In this document: positions 36,213 to 48,100 of the stretch, one piece after another
How positions within the stretch are numbered: the first letter of the stretch is position 1
Layout: each line of letters opens with the position of its first letter
Assembly (NCBI GenBank): GCA_023512835.1
Contig: CM042088.1
Span: 41,626,271 to 41,690,270, forward strand
Direction: 5' to 3'
Source of the DNA: Taxillus chinensis
Lineage: Eukaryota; Streptophyta; Magnoliopsida; Santalales; Loranthaceae
Length of the DNA: 64,000 nucleotides
The notes under the pieces: model-generated
Databases searched by the model: none
Seen by the model: only the letters and a program-made list of their open reading frames with translations
Told to the model about the DNA's origin: nothing
Position numbers and translations under genes: made by a program

Positions 36213-36976
36213 TACCAGCCTCACACTAAACAGCCAAACAAATTCTTGGCCTTACTTTATATGGCCTTTTGATAGTGCACAGTAAGACATGACGGTTACC
36301 AAAAAAAAAAAGAGAAACTTTAAGGAATAGTCAGGATACAAAGGTGGTTCTTACTTTCTTTTTAATGGGAAAATTTATAAATATATATCTTTTAAAAATA
36401 AATTTAAAAAACAAAAAGCAACAGCAACACAATGAGATCTGACCATCAAAACTAAAGAACCAACTTTTATGCCGCACGCATGTAATCTGGCCGTATATTG
36501 CAGATTAATTCTACCATAAGTTTGAATATGAAATTCAAAACTTCACTTTGTGCTAACCATGGCACGTTCCATTGGTTGTATGATGTAACCAGCCTAGCAG
36601 CCTCACACTAAAAAATCAAACAAAGTTTGGCCTTACTTTATATGGTGTGTTTGACAGTGCACAGTAGCGCATGACAGTTACACAAGAAAGAAAGAAAGAA
36701 AGATAACTTTGGGGAATAGTTAATGATACGAAGTTACTTCTTACTTTGTTTTTAATGGGAAAAATTATAAGATATATATTTAAAACCAAAAAAAACACAA
36801 CAACAACAACAATGAGATCTGACCATTGAAACTAATAGAACCAACTTTTTATGCCATACACATGTAACCTACCATTATATTGCAGATTAACCCTACCATA
36901 TGGAGATGGTTGAACATGAAATTCAAAACTGCACTTTATGCTAACTATGCCACGTTCCCTCAACTGTATGACTTAA
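36213..36976. repeat. Tandem duplication of about 382 bp
   Basis: Two head-to-tail copies: about 36213-36591 and 36595-36976. Each runs from agcctcacactaaa through ggccttactttatatgg, gtgcacagta, aatgagatctgaccat and cagattaa to ccacgttcc...tgtatga. Many substitutions and small indels separate them, including expansion to gaaagaaagaaagaaag and caacaacaacaac in copy 2. Neither is coding. Confidence 0.8.
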
Positions 36977-37895
36977 CCCACTTAATGGCATAAGCCCAAT
37001 GCCTTCATTAAGAACCCTCTTTTTTGTGTTTGTTTGCAAAAGAGAAATAAATTATCGATACTGACTGCTTCAAAGCACAAAACTGTGCAAAATTAAAAGA
37101 TTTATGCCACTGCAATTGCAAGTCTAAATTACTAAAGTTCATGACACAACATCTTTGGCAAACATCAACTAAAATTTCAAACTATTATAGACATTGCAGC
37201 TATCAAAATACAATTCTAATAACAACAATGTAAATACAGCAAGTGGCACATTTCCTATTGAACAAAAGAGCAATGGAATACCATATCGGCAAAGAATATA
37301 ATACATAATTGTAAATTTACTGGGAGGCTTAAACTTTCAACCGTCAAGGACTATTCAATAAATGTTAATCTGTTATTAATATTCAATTCAAACAATTATG
37401 AAATTTTGGAAATACATAACAGAGCGTGTTGGAGCTCTTCTACAGAGTGATTATACCTTTCTACACAACAGTATGCCTGCAAAACTTTTTCAAACTTCTC
37501 TGGACTGAAAATTACATGAAAGGCTCAACTCTCTTAGATCTCCACTGGGATAATAAATTACAGTAAAGGCTCATGATCTGTCGTGATGGCAGAAGGCATC
37601 CCCTAAGGCTAAAGGTACAACATTGCAACCAGACGTGCATTCTGTCCGATCTACCTCTAATTTGGTTGCTGTTAAATGAGTTCCTGATTAGGCTCTGCAG
37701 CGGAGAACAGGCAATTAATGCTTAAACCCCCAATCCATATTGCGAGGGTCAGAGCATTATCTGAATGAGAATCATCTGATTCATTGTGACTGTAAGAAGA
37801 GATTTGACATCCTCAAAAGTGTCCAAAAAATTTTCACACCAGAATAGACAAACCCAATCACAGCTAGGTTAAAACCAGTATTTTTTCTGGATGTT
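36977..37895 (-). other. 3' flank and probable 3' UTR of the ADA1 gene
   Basis: About 37430-37895 is less AT-rich and is likely the transcribed 3' UTR of the minus-strand ADA1 gene. Further left (36977-37430) nothing is recognised. No clear polyadenylation signal was chosen. Confidence 0.4.
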
Positions 37896-39188
37896 TTATT
37901 CTGTAAATCCACGCATACAGATCTTCTCTAAAAGCAATGGCCAGTCTTCTCCAAGTTGCTGTGGATTAAGCTCCATTGCAATCTTGAAATCAAGCATAGA
38001 TACTGAGTGACTAGCTCTCTGCTCCTGCAAAATTTCTACAGGCTCACTACAGCCCTGCCGATTGTGATGATTAGTCGGCCACAAGCCATTTTTAGGCTTG
38101 GCTTGAATATTCTGTTTCTTCGCAATTTGGTGCCTTCTTGGCCCATGCTCAGACCTTGATTCTACCAACTCAACACAGGACTTAATTAACTTTTTCAAAT
38201 ACACATCCACCATGTTATTCAATACATTTGCACATTCTGTTGAAACCCCTCCTAGGCCTTGTGCTATTGCAATCTGCTCCATGAGTTTCTTTAGTGTGTC
38301 TGTATCATACAACCCACCAATGTCAAAATAGCTAACAAAATTGCGACTGCTGGCTGTAGGCATAGTTCTGCAGGCCCCACCTATGCTAGCAGGACAGAGT
38401 GGAATCCCAAGAGGTGCAACAAGTGGAGTTCTAGAGACATTCAAATGATTTTGATCCACCTCTTCTCCATCTTCAAAAATGGCTACACCAATATGATCGT
38501 GAATAGGTAATGAGGTTGGTGCCACAGATGATTTTTTCATTCTCTGTCTTTCTGCATGGTGCTGAATTGAAGCCTCCCTCTCATTCTCAGGCTGCTCAGC
38601 AAGTCCAAGCCCCGGTACATTTTGCAAAGGCCTCTGATAATCACATGGAGTCAACTCCCCATTTTCCATATTAATTATACTGCCACTATCTTCCATTGTT
38701 CTTGACTCATGATATGCAGAATCCAGCTTCCCATTTGGTCCAAGTAGAGTAGGTCTGTCCTTAAGCTTCCGATCACGAACCGCAGACCTGCCCTTCCTCG
38801 GGGAGGTTGGTAAAACAACCCCATTTGACCAAATCGGGGGTACCTGAGCTTGAGTTTGAACAATGGACCCAAAAGGTTCACGTCCATCTTCACTGGGAGA
38901 CGAACTTTTTCCACCTGTGGCCAGCAATTTTGGTTCGTGCATTGGTGGTGGGGCCTTGGCAATGCAAGCATTCTTCAGGATAGAGCGGATGAACTGATTA
39001 TGCAGTGGCAAATTCTCCCTCCCAATCACACGGTAACACAACTTATCAAAGTCACTTTTACTCAACTTCTTACTTAACAGCCTATTCAAATAATAGAAAT
39101 ACCTCTTTGACCTATCCGCCCCAATCCTTTTCACCATCTGGCCCTTCAAATCTCCCAAATCGATTCTATATTCCTGCTCTGGGTCCAT
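37896..39188 (-). CDS. SAGA complex subunit ADA1 / transcriptional adapter 1 (Hfi1-like)
   Basis: Single coding exon for 430 aa. The N-terminal segment (residues 8-85) reads RIDLGDLKGQMVKRIGADRS, then KRYFYYLNRLLSKKLSKSDF and LCYRVIGRENLPLHNQFIRS, which is the plant SAGA-Tad1 domain with its histone-fold-like start. A second conserved part (about 285-350) includes FDIGGLYDTDTLKKLMEQIA and LKKLIKSCVELVESRSEH. The family is a structural subunit of the SAGA histone acetyltransferase coactivator in the nucleus. The start is chosen at 39188: its context (agagATGG) is good and the length before RIDL fits relatives. An in-frame ATG at 39200 has poor context and probably lies in a leader intron whose acceptor (gtgtag) ends at 39193. 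Intron-free coding and length match Arabidopsis homologs. Confidence 0.88.
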   Translation of the reverse strand: MDPEQEYRIDLGDLKGQMVKRIGADRSKRYFYYLNRLLSKKLSKSDFDKLCYRVIGRENLPLHNQFIRSILKNACIAKAPPPMHEPKLLATGGKSSSPSEDGREPFGSIVQTQAQVPPIWSNGVVLPTSPRKGRSAVRDRKLKDRPTLLGPNGKLDSAYHESRTMEDSGSIINMENGELTPCDYQRPLQNVPGLGLAEQPENEREASIQHHAERQRMKKSSVAPTSLPIHDHIGVAIFEDGEEVDQNHLNVSRTPLVAPLGIPLCPASIGGACRTMPTASSRNFVSYFDIGGLYDTDTLKKLMEQIAIAQGLGGVSTECANVLNNMVDVYLKKLIKSCVELVESRSEHGPRRHQIAKKQNIQAKPKNGLWPTNHHNRQGCSEPVEILQEQRASHSVSMLDFKIAMELNPQQLGEDWPLLLEKICMRGFTE

Positions 39189-39685
39189 CTCTCTACACAT
39201 TCACGAACTCGCGCACACGGACCAGGAATTGCACAGAAGGCCAGACACCCACCCCCAACGCAACAAAACAAATTTTACGCCCAAACCCACATCTAAACAC
39301 ACCCGGATTCACACAATGCAGACCCAAATCTCATCTTCCCACTAAAAAATTGTCTATTTATCAAAACAAGAAAATTCAAAACCCTAAATTCAAATTTTCT
39401 TAAAATTCCACTACTCCAGCGGGAATGAAACCTCCGTACGACAATTTCAAAATCCCATCAAAGCCCTAAATCAAAAATACCTCAATTAATCAAACACCCA
39501 GCTCTGAATCGAAGAAGCGGCGGGAGAATCCCATTCTGGCCATAGTGCGCTTTCCAGGCTCCCAACTGTACAAACGGTGAATTACATTCCGGCGCCATTC
39601 AAAACCCCCCATTTCGATCCCAATTCGACATAACTGCTGCGATTGCGAACGCTACAATCCCGGAGATCGAGGAGTGAAGTCGCTC

Positions 39686-39740
<55 letters not shown>

Positions 39741-39900
39741 CTCGAAGCTATTGAGATTCCAGAGAATTGGAGAAGGAAGAAGAAAGAAGGACAGTGGAGA
39801 GTGAGAATCGAGCTCGCGACATACAGAAAGAGAAGAGGGCGGGTTGACCAACCTGAAGAGCTTCCCAGAATTGACAGTGAGTCTCGTTCGATTCCGGACG
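39189..39900 (-). promoter_or_regulatory. 5' leader and promoter-proximal region of the ADA1 gene
   Basis: On the minus strand a likely leader exon contains a long CT tract (39690-39739) and ends near 39484 at ATTGAG|GTATTT; the acceptor would be gtgtag ending at 39193, giving a leader intron of about 290 bases. The transcription start probably lies near 39750-39900 but is not resolved. Confidence 0.45.
39690..39739. repeat. (AG)n microsatellite in the ADA1 leader
   Basis: About 25 AG units on the plus strand, hence CT on the sense strand of ADA1, in the 5' UTR or promoter. Confidence 0.95.
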
Positions 39901-40439
39901 AGAGGAGAGAGCTTGAAAGCGATTTGGTTTTTTTTTTTTTTTTTTAGTTTTTGGTTGCTTTTCGGGTTTTCTTCGTTATTTTTTTTTCCCAAACGTTGGC
40001 TTATGTGCGTTCCATTCTGCTGTGCTGGGCGAGGGAAGCAGAAGAGAGCTTGAAAGCGATTTGCTCTTCTCTTTTTTTTTTTTCCCCCTTTTTTTGCTTT
40101 TCGGGTTTCCTTCGTTATTTTTTATTTTATTTTATTTTTGTCCTCATGTTGGCTTCATATTGAGAGATATATCTTCGCTGTGACTGTATGTTGTCCGTTG
40201 CCCGTCTAACGTGACGTCCTGGCTCACTTTCGCTGTACGTGTTTGTGAGTCTGCAATTCTGCTACCCCCGCTGTTTTTTCTTCTTTTTTGTTGCTTTTTA
40301 TATTAATTTTTGTTTCTTACTGTTTTAGGTCTTCAAACTTTAAATGGGATAAGGCACCAATATCAAATTTCTCCCATTTGTTCGTCTCATGCCATCTTTT
40401 GCTTCAAACAAAAAAAACATACCCATTTCTAAGACAATG

Positions 40440-41120
40440 GTTGGGCAATGGATAGATATGTCAATGGGACGGATTATACTGAGTATTCCCTTCATCCCTA
40501 ATGAAATAGATTTGAAATTAGTATAATCAGATTTGGAATGAGTATTTTGACCCGGTAAGGATTTTGGACGGGTTCGGAATGAGATAACTCATTTCAAACT
40601 CATATATATAAGGCAATATATCGGGTTTATCGGATATTCACCCCCGATTCAATCCTAATAAAACGGGTTTCAAGTCAATGTAATCGGGTTCGGGATGAAT
40701 TTGAGATATGATTTTCTTAGACGAGATGGATTCAGGATCGATGTGACTCATCCTGAACCTGTCTCGTTGTCATTCCTAGCAACGGATATCCGTATCTGCT
40801 TTGCCCCCATTATACAAGGTGGATTACCTTGCCTAGGCAAGAGCGGATGCGGTTTTTTAACTTGACATCCCGCTTAGGTGGAAACTGAAAGCGAAAATAG
40901 GTAACAGAATAATCCGCCTGGCTTTCATTCCCGTTCCGTCTCTATCCTACCTAATTTTAATTATTTTTATTTATAATTTTATAATATTTTAAATATTACT
41001 ATCTAACTATTTTATAATTATTATTTATAATTTTTAATATTTTTAAATAATATTTATTATTATACGATTTTAAAATTTCACCCGTGTGGAGCGGAATATG
41101 CACACATATCACCCCTATCT
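40440..41120. mobile_element. Degenerate short TIR repeats, probably two adjacent copies
   Basis: The block is rich in words such as gggttcggaatgag and atcgggttcggg and is bounded by 'gatatgtcaatggg' at 40455, 'gttgtcattcctag' at about 40766-40779 and 'atatcacccctatc' at 41107-41120; the right ends are reverse-complement-like to the left end. It resembles the element at 5308-5573 in style. No coding. Confidence 0.35.
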
Positions 41121-41930
41121 CAGACACACAGACTAATCTTACAACAAAACAATACCCACCCATTAACACTATCAACTAATAAATGAATGAAAAATATCAA
41201 GACCCAATGGTGAATAAAATATAAGAAATATATGTGCGTGTACCGTACGAGGTAGCACCATGATGATTGATGGAGACCATTCATGTCCGTACAATAAGCA
41301 AATCGTTTCATCAACGCACGAGGGGAGTGAATGTGAGAATAAGACAACAAATTCCACATCTCGTCTACAACAAGCACACACAGGCGGCCACACAACAGAA
41401 TCTGACACCGAAAAAGGCGCTCAAGTCTCAACGCAATCGGGGACCACGAGCACATCAGAGCCCCCTCCAAGGCTCCAACGATCAGCCTAACAACCTCGAT
41501 CCTAATGATTACAGGTAGCACGGAGAAGTCACATATGCTGCAGCAGGAACAGAGGAGGCCGAGATCACCCTCCGACCTTTCAAACTCTCTCTCGGACATC
41601 GACGATGTCAGGGGGTGGGTGGGTGGGTGGGAGTGTGGGGCATTTGATGAACGGGCCAACAGATTCTATGACTACCCATTGCCTTTTCCTTGAGAAAAAG
41701 TGGTGGCGGCGGTGGTAATACCTGGACGTATTACGTTGTGGAGTACTCCTACGGATGCGCGCGACCTTAAATTTATGTTGTTTGGGGATTTTGTTTTCTC
41801 ACTCGTGCATTCTTCATTCATTACTTTTCGTTTCAGAAAAAGTGTCGGATCGATGAAACTAATTATCAGTAATTGCGCCCCCCCGCCTGTCGCTGTCGGC
41901 AACAGTTCCAGGTTTTGCTGTTGCTGATAT
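41121..41930. other. GC-richer intergenic island, coding unproven
   Basis: Between 41240 and 41700 both strands hold frames of 60-180 codons with mixed composition (for example minus 41659-41120 with a Cys-rich CSCCSICDF patch; plus 41535-41690 with RSPSDLSNSLSDIDD). They overlap one another and none matches a family I recognise. A gggtgggtgggtgggag run lies at 41610-41632. It may be a promoter-like island or a lost gene. Confidence 0.3.
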
Positions 41931-44690
41931 ATAAGACAGTTATGTTTTCATTTTAATGATGACGATTGATATTTGATTTGTTTGGGCTTTATTAAATAAA
42001 CCACATGTTTGTTTATCTCTTTGTATCTGGTTATAAATTAAAATACTGCGATAAGTCAAATACAAATCTGTGTCCTACGTATTGACTTGATTCATTATTT
42101 GCCCCGTGTGGGTTGTGGACTTGCTTCTAGTAATGCGAGGTCAGGTTATGTTACAGAAATTTTACTATAATAGGAGTACAAGTACAACCAATGGTTTCTT
42201 TATCAATGTCTCACTGGAGACATTGATAGGAGGTAATACAACCAATGATAATGAGGTTTATTGAGATTTTGGATCAGGCTCTTTGATTTTTTATGATAAA
42301 ATATTCCTTAATTTTTGTAGGTTCAAGCTAACACCAGATAATTAAATTATTTTTTTTCTTGTTTGGCATGCCTTTATTAGGTTTTTTTGTCTGACAAATA
42401 GAACTTGAATGAATATTATATGCAAATGCTATGAATTATAAAGAAAACTTAATTTATTGAAATTCCAAATAAAAAGTTACAAGCACTTAAGGTTTTTAAC
42501 AAAATGAATGAAATAAAACACTTAAATTGCAAACAGATTCCCAAGGCATTACTTGGTGAGAAGGTTCAGAAAACTTTGCCGTATTTATTAAAACAGACTT
42601 TGTATTTTCACTAGTTCTAATGCTTTGGCAAAGAATTTGTATTAATATTTATAGCATTGTTCCTTTTTTAAAAGTCCACCAATTTTGTTTTCCTCATTTT
42701 TTTTGTCTATTTTCTTGAATGCAATGGAATTCTTGATGTTATAGTCGGTTCCATTATCATTGTACACATACGAGGCCTCTCGCTAATTATGCCACACTAG
42801 ATATAGTGGTTTCATTTATCCTATGGATATGAGACTCACTAAACTTGCCTCCAAATGCTTGAGATACAGTTCTTTATAAGTTATAGAGATTTAGCCAAAT
42901 TCATACTTTGGCTCATTATAAACTTAACTTGGCCTTGGAGGAGCATATGGTGGCCTCACTTGCTTAATCGGATATTGAGTTCCTCCTTGTGGTTGATATG
43001 GCTACAATTGAGGTGCTAGTACTAGTGTAATATAGTTTGTCATTGTTAGCCATCCATTAAATCCAAGTGGATAATAGAAATTTGTTTGTGCCCCTAGGGT
43101 TTCCCTAATATCCGGGCTTGCCTTACTGGCCCGAATGTGTATCTCTTTATTTTCTTTGATTCTCCAACTCCAACTTTGTTAAGTTTGCCTCCTTTAAATT
43201 ACTGAACATACTCTTAATTAATTTCTTATAATATACTCCTTTCAAAATATTAATAAATATTATTGTGAGTTCTCGTTTTGTCAATGTTAGACTTTCATTA
43301 TTATCTCACTCTATCTCCTTCCATAACTTTTGAATTGACTCCTTTTTAAAGTGATAGAAAAACCAGCCTATTAAGGGCTAGCTCCATGACCTGCTTTTAT
43401 TGTTCTATTAAAGATGTCATGCGAATCATTTAATTCTTAATGTGGCTTCCTCCTAATTTAATATATTAGCACAGTGGTTTCCCTAACAGATTTTCTTAAA
43501 AATAATACATAATAATTTGTCATCATTTGCACGTGTAGTTATTTTCCTATAATACATCTTTTACTTTGAATCCGTCTTTGAGCACAATATATTGTTTGCG
43601 ATAAAAAATAGAAACTAAAAGTAGTTTGCTTACTCTCTTATGGCAACACTCTCATCACACTAGAACGAATCGGAGGTTCTCCTATTAGATTAAAATTCGT
43701 GTTATATTGGAACTTCTCTTATTTGATTGGAAGTCGCTCCTGATCGGATCAGAAGTCACCCCTGATTAGATCTACTTTGATCGAGTAAATAGAAAAACGA
43801 TAATTATCGGTTCGAATCCTCATCACTTGTCATGGTAGAAATTGGCTCATATTCCTCAGTTTACAATTCACTCAAGAAGGTTGTTGTTCAAAGACTTTTT
43901 AACATGCAGTTCATTAAAATTTGCTAAGCACTACAAACTTTAGCCATTGGTTTTTCCTCCCGTAATTGTGAAACAAAACATAGCAAAAAATCGTGACAGA
44001 CACAAAGATTGTAGAATTGACTATAATGATATTTTCGTTCTCCCGTAAATGTAGACAAATTACCGATTCAGATTTACTGATCCTAACAGTTGTCATTAGA
44101 GCTGTGAAGTTCCTTGACTTATGGATACGATTCCTTTCATTCAGATTGAAAAATTCTAACCCCTGGAGACTCCTGTGCCCGATCAGGAGTCCACCGAATT
44201 CATCATGAAAACATAATTCATCATATCCTTGGAATTGGCCATTGCCCACCGAATTCATTCACGAGGCAAATGAAAACAGACGGTACTTGCAATTGCAAGT
44301 TTTGCACTACAAAAATAGATCGTGTTACAGTTAGTCCAAAATCACCATTCAGGATAATGATATTACGAAACCATTTGAACCAATTGCTTAGTCCTTACCA
44401 ATAAAAAGAGGCCTCGATGAATGCCAATCCTACTGACAAAAATAGGTACAAAGGAAAAAAAAGCCCAGATACATGGTTGTTGTTTGCATGTAAAAAATTA
44501 AATGCGAAGTCAACAAAACAAACTATATATATGATAATATCCCCAGCCTATTCATAATACAACCTTAAGTACTACATAAACATCAACAAAAAGATTTGGG
44601 CATGTAGCGCGAAGTTGCTCTGCTATTTTTTTATGACAGCCCAAACATGGTCCCAAAGGCGGAGTGTGTTGTAGCGAGAAGCTAAGGTCA
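41931..44690. other. Intergenic AT-rich DNA with decayed repeats
   Basis: No gene was supported. A gag-like trace on the minus strand at 42930-43110 is listed separately. The rest is AT-rich with short frames. Confidence 0.45.
42930..43110 (-). pseudogene. Possible retroelement gag remnant
   Basis: On the minus strand one frame reads NFYYPLGFNGW ... PYQPQGGTQYPIKQVRPPYA and PPRPS with an internal stop. The Pro/Gln/Tyr-rich build resembles the linker region of plant LTR gag proteins. It is short and degenerate; this is a weak call. Confidence 0.22.
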
Positions 44691-44876
44691 TGTTTGTTTC
44701 ACCTGTTTTCTGTTTTCATTTTCAAAATGTGATAACTGTTTTTGAGTATAAATAACATAAAATATTATTTTCATTCTTTAGGACATAAAAAGTGAAAACA
44801 TGTTTTTATTGTTTTCAATTTTCAATTTTTTTACCCGAAAATAATTATTACATTTTGAAAACAAAAACACATGTTA
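44690..44876. mobile_element. Small MITE-like element
   Basis: The left part (tgttttcattttcaaaatgt, about 44714-44733) matches the reverse complement of the right part (tgtttttgttttcaaaatgt, about 44852-44871) at 18 of 20 positions, and the outer ends (tcatgtttgttt / acacatgtta) are partly complementary. Length is about 190 bp, A/T-rich, non-coding. Family and target duplication not determined. Confidence 0.42.
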
Positions 44877-45136
44877 GTTTATATAAGGGAACAGTGACAT
44901 TTTGGCCGATGGAGGAATTATGGAAGCAATCAAGCAATCAATGTTCACATGCCCATGCGCTTAAAATCGTGGGCTACCAAACTTTAAATAGAAAAACGCA
45001 TTTAGGAAGAACAGATTACTCTTTCAACACCACACCAACATTAGACATTAATAAATAAAATAAAATAAACTGAAATTTTCCCACGGGTAAACTACTGCTG
45101 TTTTTTCATTCTCTCTGACTCACAAGACAACTTTTG

Positions 45137-48100
45137 CTACACTGTATAATGTTGTTGGATTGTGTCGATGTCCAGCCCTTTGAGCTTCACAACCGACTCC
45201 ACGTGCCCCTTCAGAGTGTGCAACTCCCGAAGCCTGAAAACCACCCATCAATCATTAACTATGATGCAGATACGGATGCCAATCTTAACTTAGGGATTAG
45301 AAGAGGAACTACTACTGCTTACCTTGCAACTTCAGCCCGCCGTTTAGCTTGCTCTGCAATCTCTGAAAGCTCTCGGTAGCTATTTTTTTCAGTGAAAATG
45401 CCGCTATCCTCGGGTGGCTGAAGGCCATGTAGGGTCCTCTGTGCAGTAGCCCACTGGGCCTCCCTTTCTTCTCTCCCGTAGTCTTTCTTAGTAGTGAAAG
45501 CAGTCTAACAGAAAACAAAAGTCAGAAACTACATGGATACAACAGAATCAGAATGTTAATATTTAGGGAACTGAGATTGAATCGCACCTTGTTCTCCAAC
45601 AGATTATCCCAAGCCTTTCCACTCAGAGCGTAGCGAATTCCAAATTTCAGAATGTCAAGAGGGACATAAGTTACTAAACTGTATACCCAAACTACTCCCG
45701 CCCAACCCCAGCCAGCTCCATGAATTCTTGCAAAACTCCATTGCGGATAAACAGCTATCAGAGTCGCTATCTGTGAAATTAAGAATGGCAATGAATGTTT
45801 ACCCAAGCATGCAGCAATCCAGGAAAAAATTTTCTTTAAAGGAGAGGAAGAGTAGACTGATCATACCAGCTGAGCAATAAAGAAAGCACCGAGAAGAAGA
45901 AATCCAGGACGTTCGACGTAAGACCAACTACGAGACCTTGTCACAAAAATCAAAGCTTGGCTTACGATGCTGACTTGTAGGTACAAGGCTGCCATCATTT
46001 CACTAGGGCTATCCCTCAATGATTTTACACCAAACTTTTCCTGCAGCACCAGTGCTTGTTTTGATGAGGGACAAAATATTTTGGATGCCATCATAATCAT
46101 AGAAACCTAATTTTAATACTAAATTAAAAGGCAAAATTAATATTTTATACCGAGAAAAAATCAGTATCGTGCATAGCCCAGAAAAATAGTACTGTCATCA
46201 GTGCCAAGTATCCTCCCAGCACAATACCAGTAGCAAAAATCTCTTTCAGTTTCCAGCTGTCAGGCAACGGAGATGGTTTCACTCTATCTTTTGAGATTGT
46301 CATGATGGTCCCTGGATATCATGAAGCATAAAATCAGACATCATTAGAATATTTGAATAAGTTGCGCAAGCGATAAATTTGGTGTTTAATTTTGAATTAG
46401 AGTTTAGTGAATTATATTTTCTCACCGTCATTTAGAATGGCAATGATCAAAACCATGAACGGGGCAAAGTCAAATTTCCATATCAACGCAATTAACATGA
46501 AGCCAAACTGCCAAATTGTTTAACAAGACAGTAAACAACTAAATTCCAGAACTTAGCTTGGCCGTAAATACAAACTATAGCATCCCTAAGCAACCAATTC
46601 TAGAACACTTACCACGATACGAATAGTGATTGAAACGGCGTAGATCTGCAAAATGCAAACACAAACAAATGTGAAAAATGAGGGTAAACTAAAACACGTT
46701 GCATTTCAAAGTTAATCATGGCATTCAATTAACAAAAGTTACAAAACTAACAGTGTAGTTCTTCATTCTTTGGAAAATTGCTCTGCTCGTAAGTACTGCA
46801 CTTATGATGACACTTAAACCAGGTTCGGTGAGGACAATGTCAGAAGCACTTCTAGCAGCATCAGTGGCATCAGCGACAGCGATTCCAATATCTGCTTTCT
46901 TTAAAGCAGGAGCATCATTTACACCATCACCCGTCATTCCACATATGTGCTTTCTATCTTGCAACCTCTTCACAATTTCGTACTTGTGCTCTATCTCATA
47001 TACAAAATAAGTATGTTAAGATTGATATATGGTGGAGTTCGTAGGATTGGACACCTTCTAGTGAAACAATCAGGTGACAACGGATGAAGATTGTCGTAAT
47101 TAAAAAAATAAAAAATAAAGGTAAACCGGAGTAAGAGGAACATAGATGAGTGGTTATATTAAAGAAAATTATGATTGATTTTTATATTGGGAAAATTTTA
47201 TTATTTCTTGGTATATTAAGAACACAATCAAAAATCAAGAGAATATACATAGCCAGAAAATCACCTGGAAAGACTCCAGCGAACCCATCAGCCTTTTCAA
47301 TCAGCTCATCCACAGAAAAAGATGCGACGGCTGCATCCTTGTCTTGGCCTAGCAATGAAGAAGAGGGATACATGTTGGTTCCCATCCCAAGCCTCCGCCC
47401 AGTCTCCTTGCCAATGGCAAGCTGATCCCCTGGCATCAAAAGAGTACTACAGTTGGCAAGTAACAGGGAATAACTGAAATCACTAAAACATATAGTGCTT
47501 TTGTACCTGTAATCATTTTCACATTCACGCCAAGATTGAGAGCCCTTCTTATTGTTTCTGCACTATCATGCCTAGGAGGATCAAACAAGGGTAACAAACC
47601 AATAAATTGCCATGGATCTCCAGGACTTTCTTTCTTCTTCTCAGGTACTTTCTGCAAAGAAACCGTAAAAGATACAATAAAGATCTTTTTGCAAACCTAA
47701 AACTAGCAAGGGCACACTCAATTTTGCATAATATCGGCAGACCTGTCTAGCCACAGCCAACGAGCGGAGTCCACGATCAGCAAACTTGTCAATCACTGAG
47801 TGAACTTTCTTCCTCACATCCTCCTTGCAGTTGCAAAGGTCTAATATCTGCTTAGTGACAAGTAATCTCATTATGTTCTTGACTCTTAAAATATAATTAA
47901 AATACAAAGATAGAAAATAGCGAAATATTGTAAGCCAACACAAGAGAATAATCTACCTGCTCGGGAGCACCTTTACTTGCACGATGCCAATTTCCGCTTT
48001 CATCAACGTAAGTTAGAGCAGTTCTCTTGTCTACAGGATTGAAGGGCAAGAAATGAACCTCACGGGCCCCTGCTCTTGCCTGCCATAAGGAAAGTAATTG

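Noticed and set aside
39844..40163. Plus-strand frames rich in Phe near the ADA1 promoter
   Set aside because: They come from poly-T tracts; no homology and no plausible gene context.
43914..44258. 114-codon minus-strand frame
   Set aside because: Residue composition is unremarkable, no domain was recognised and no splice or promoter context supports it.
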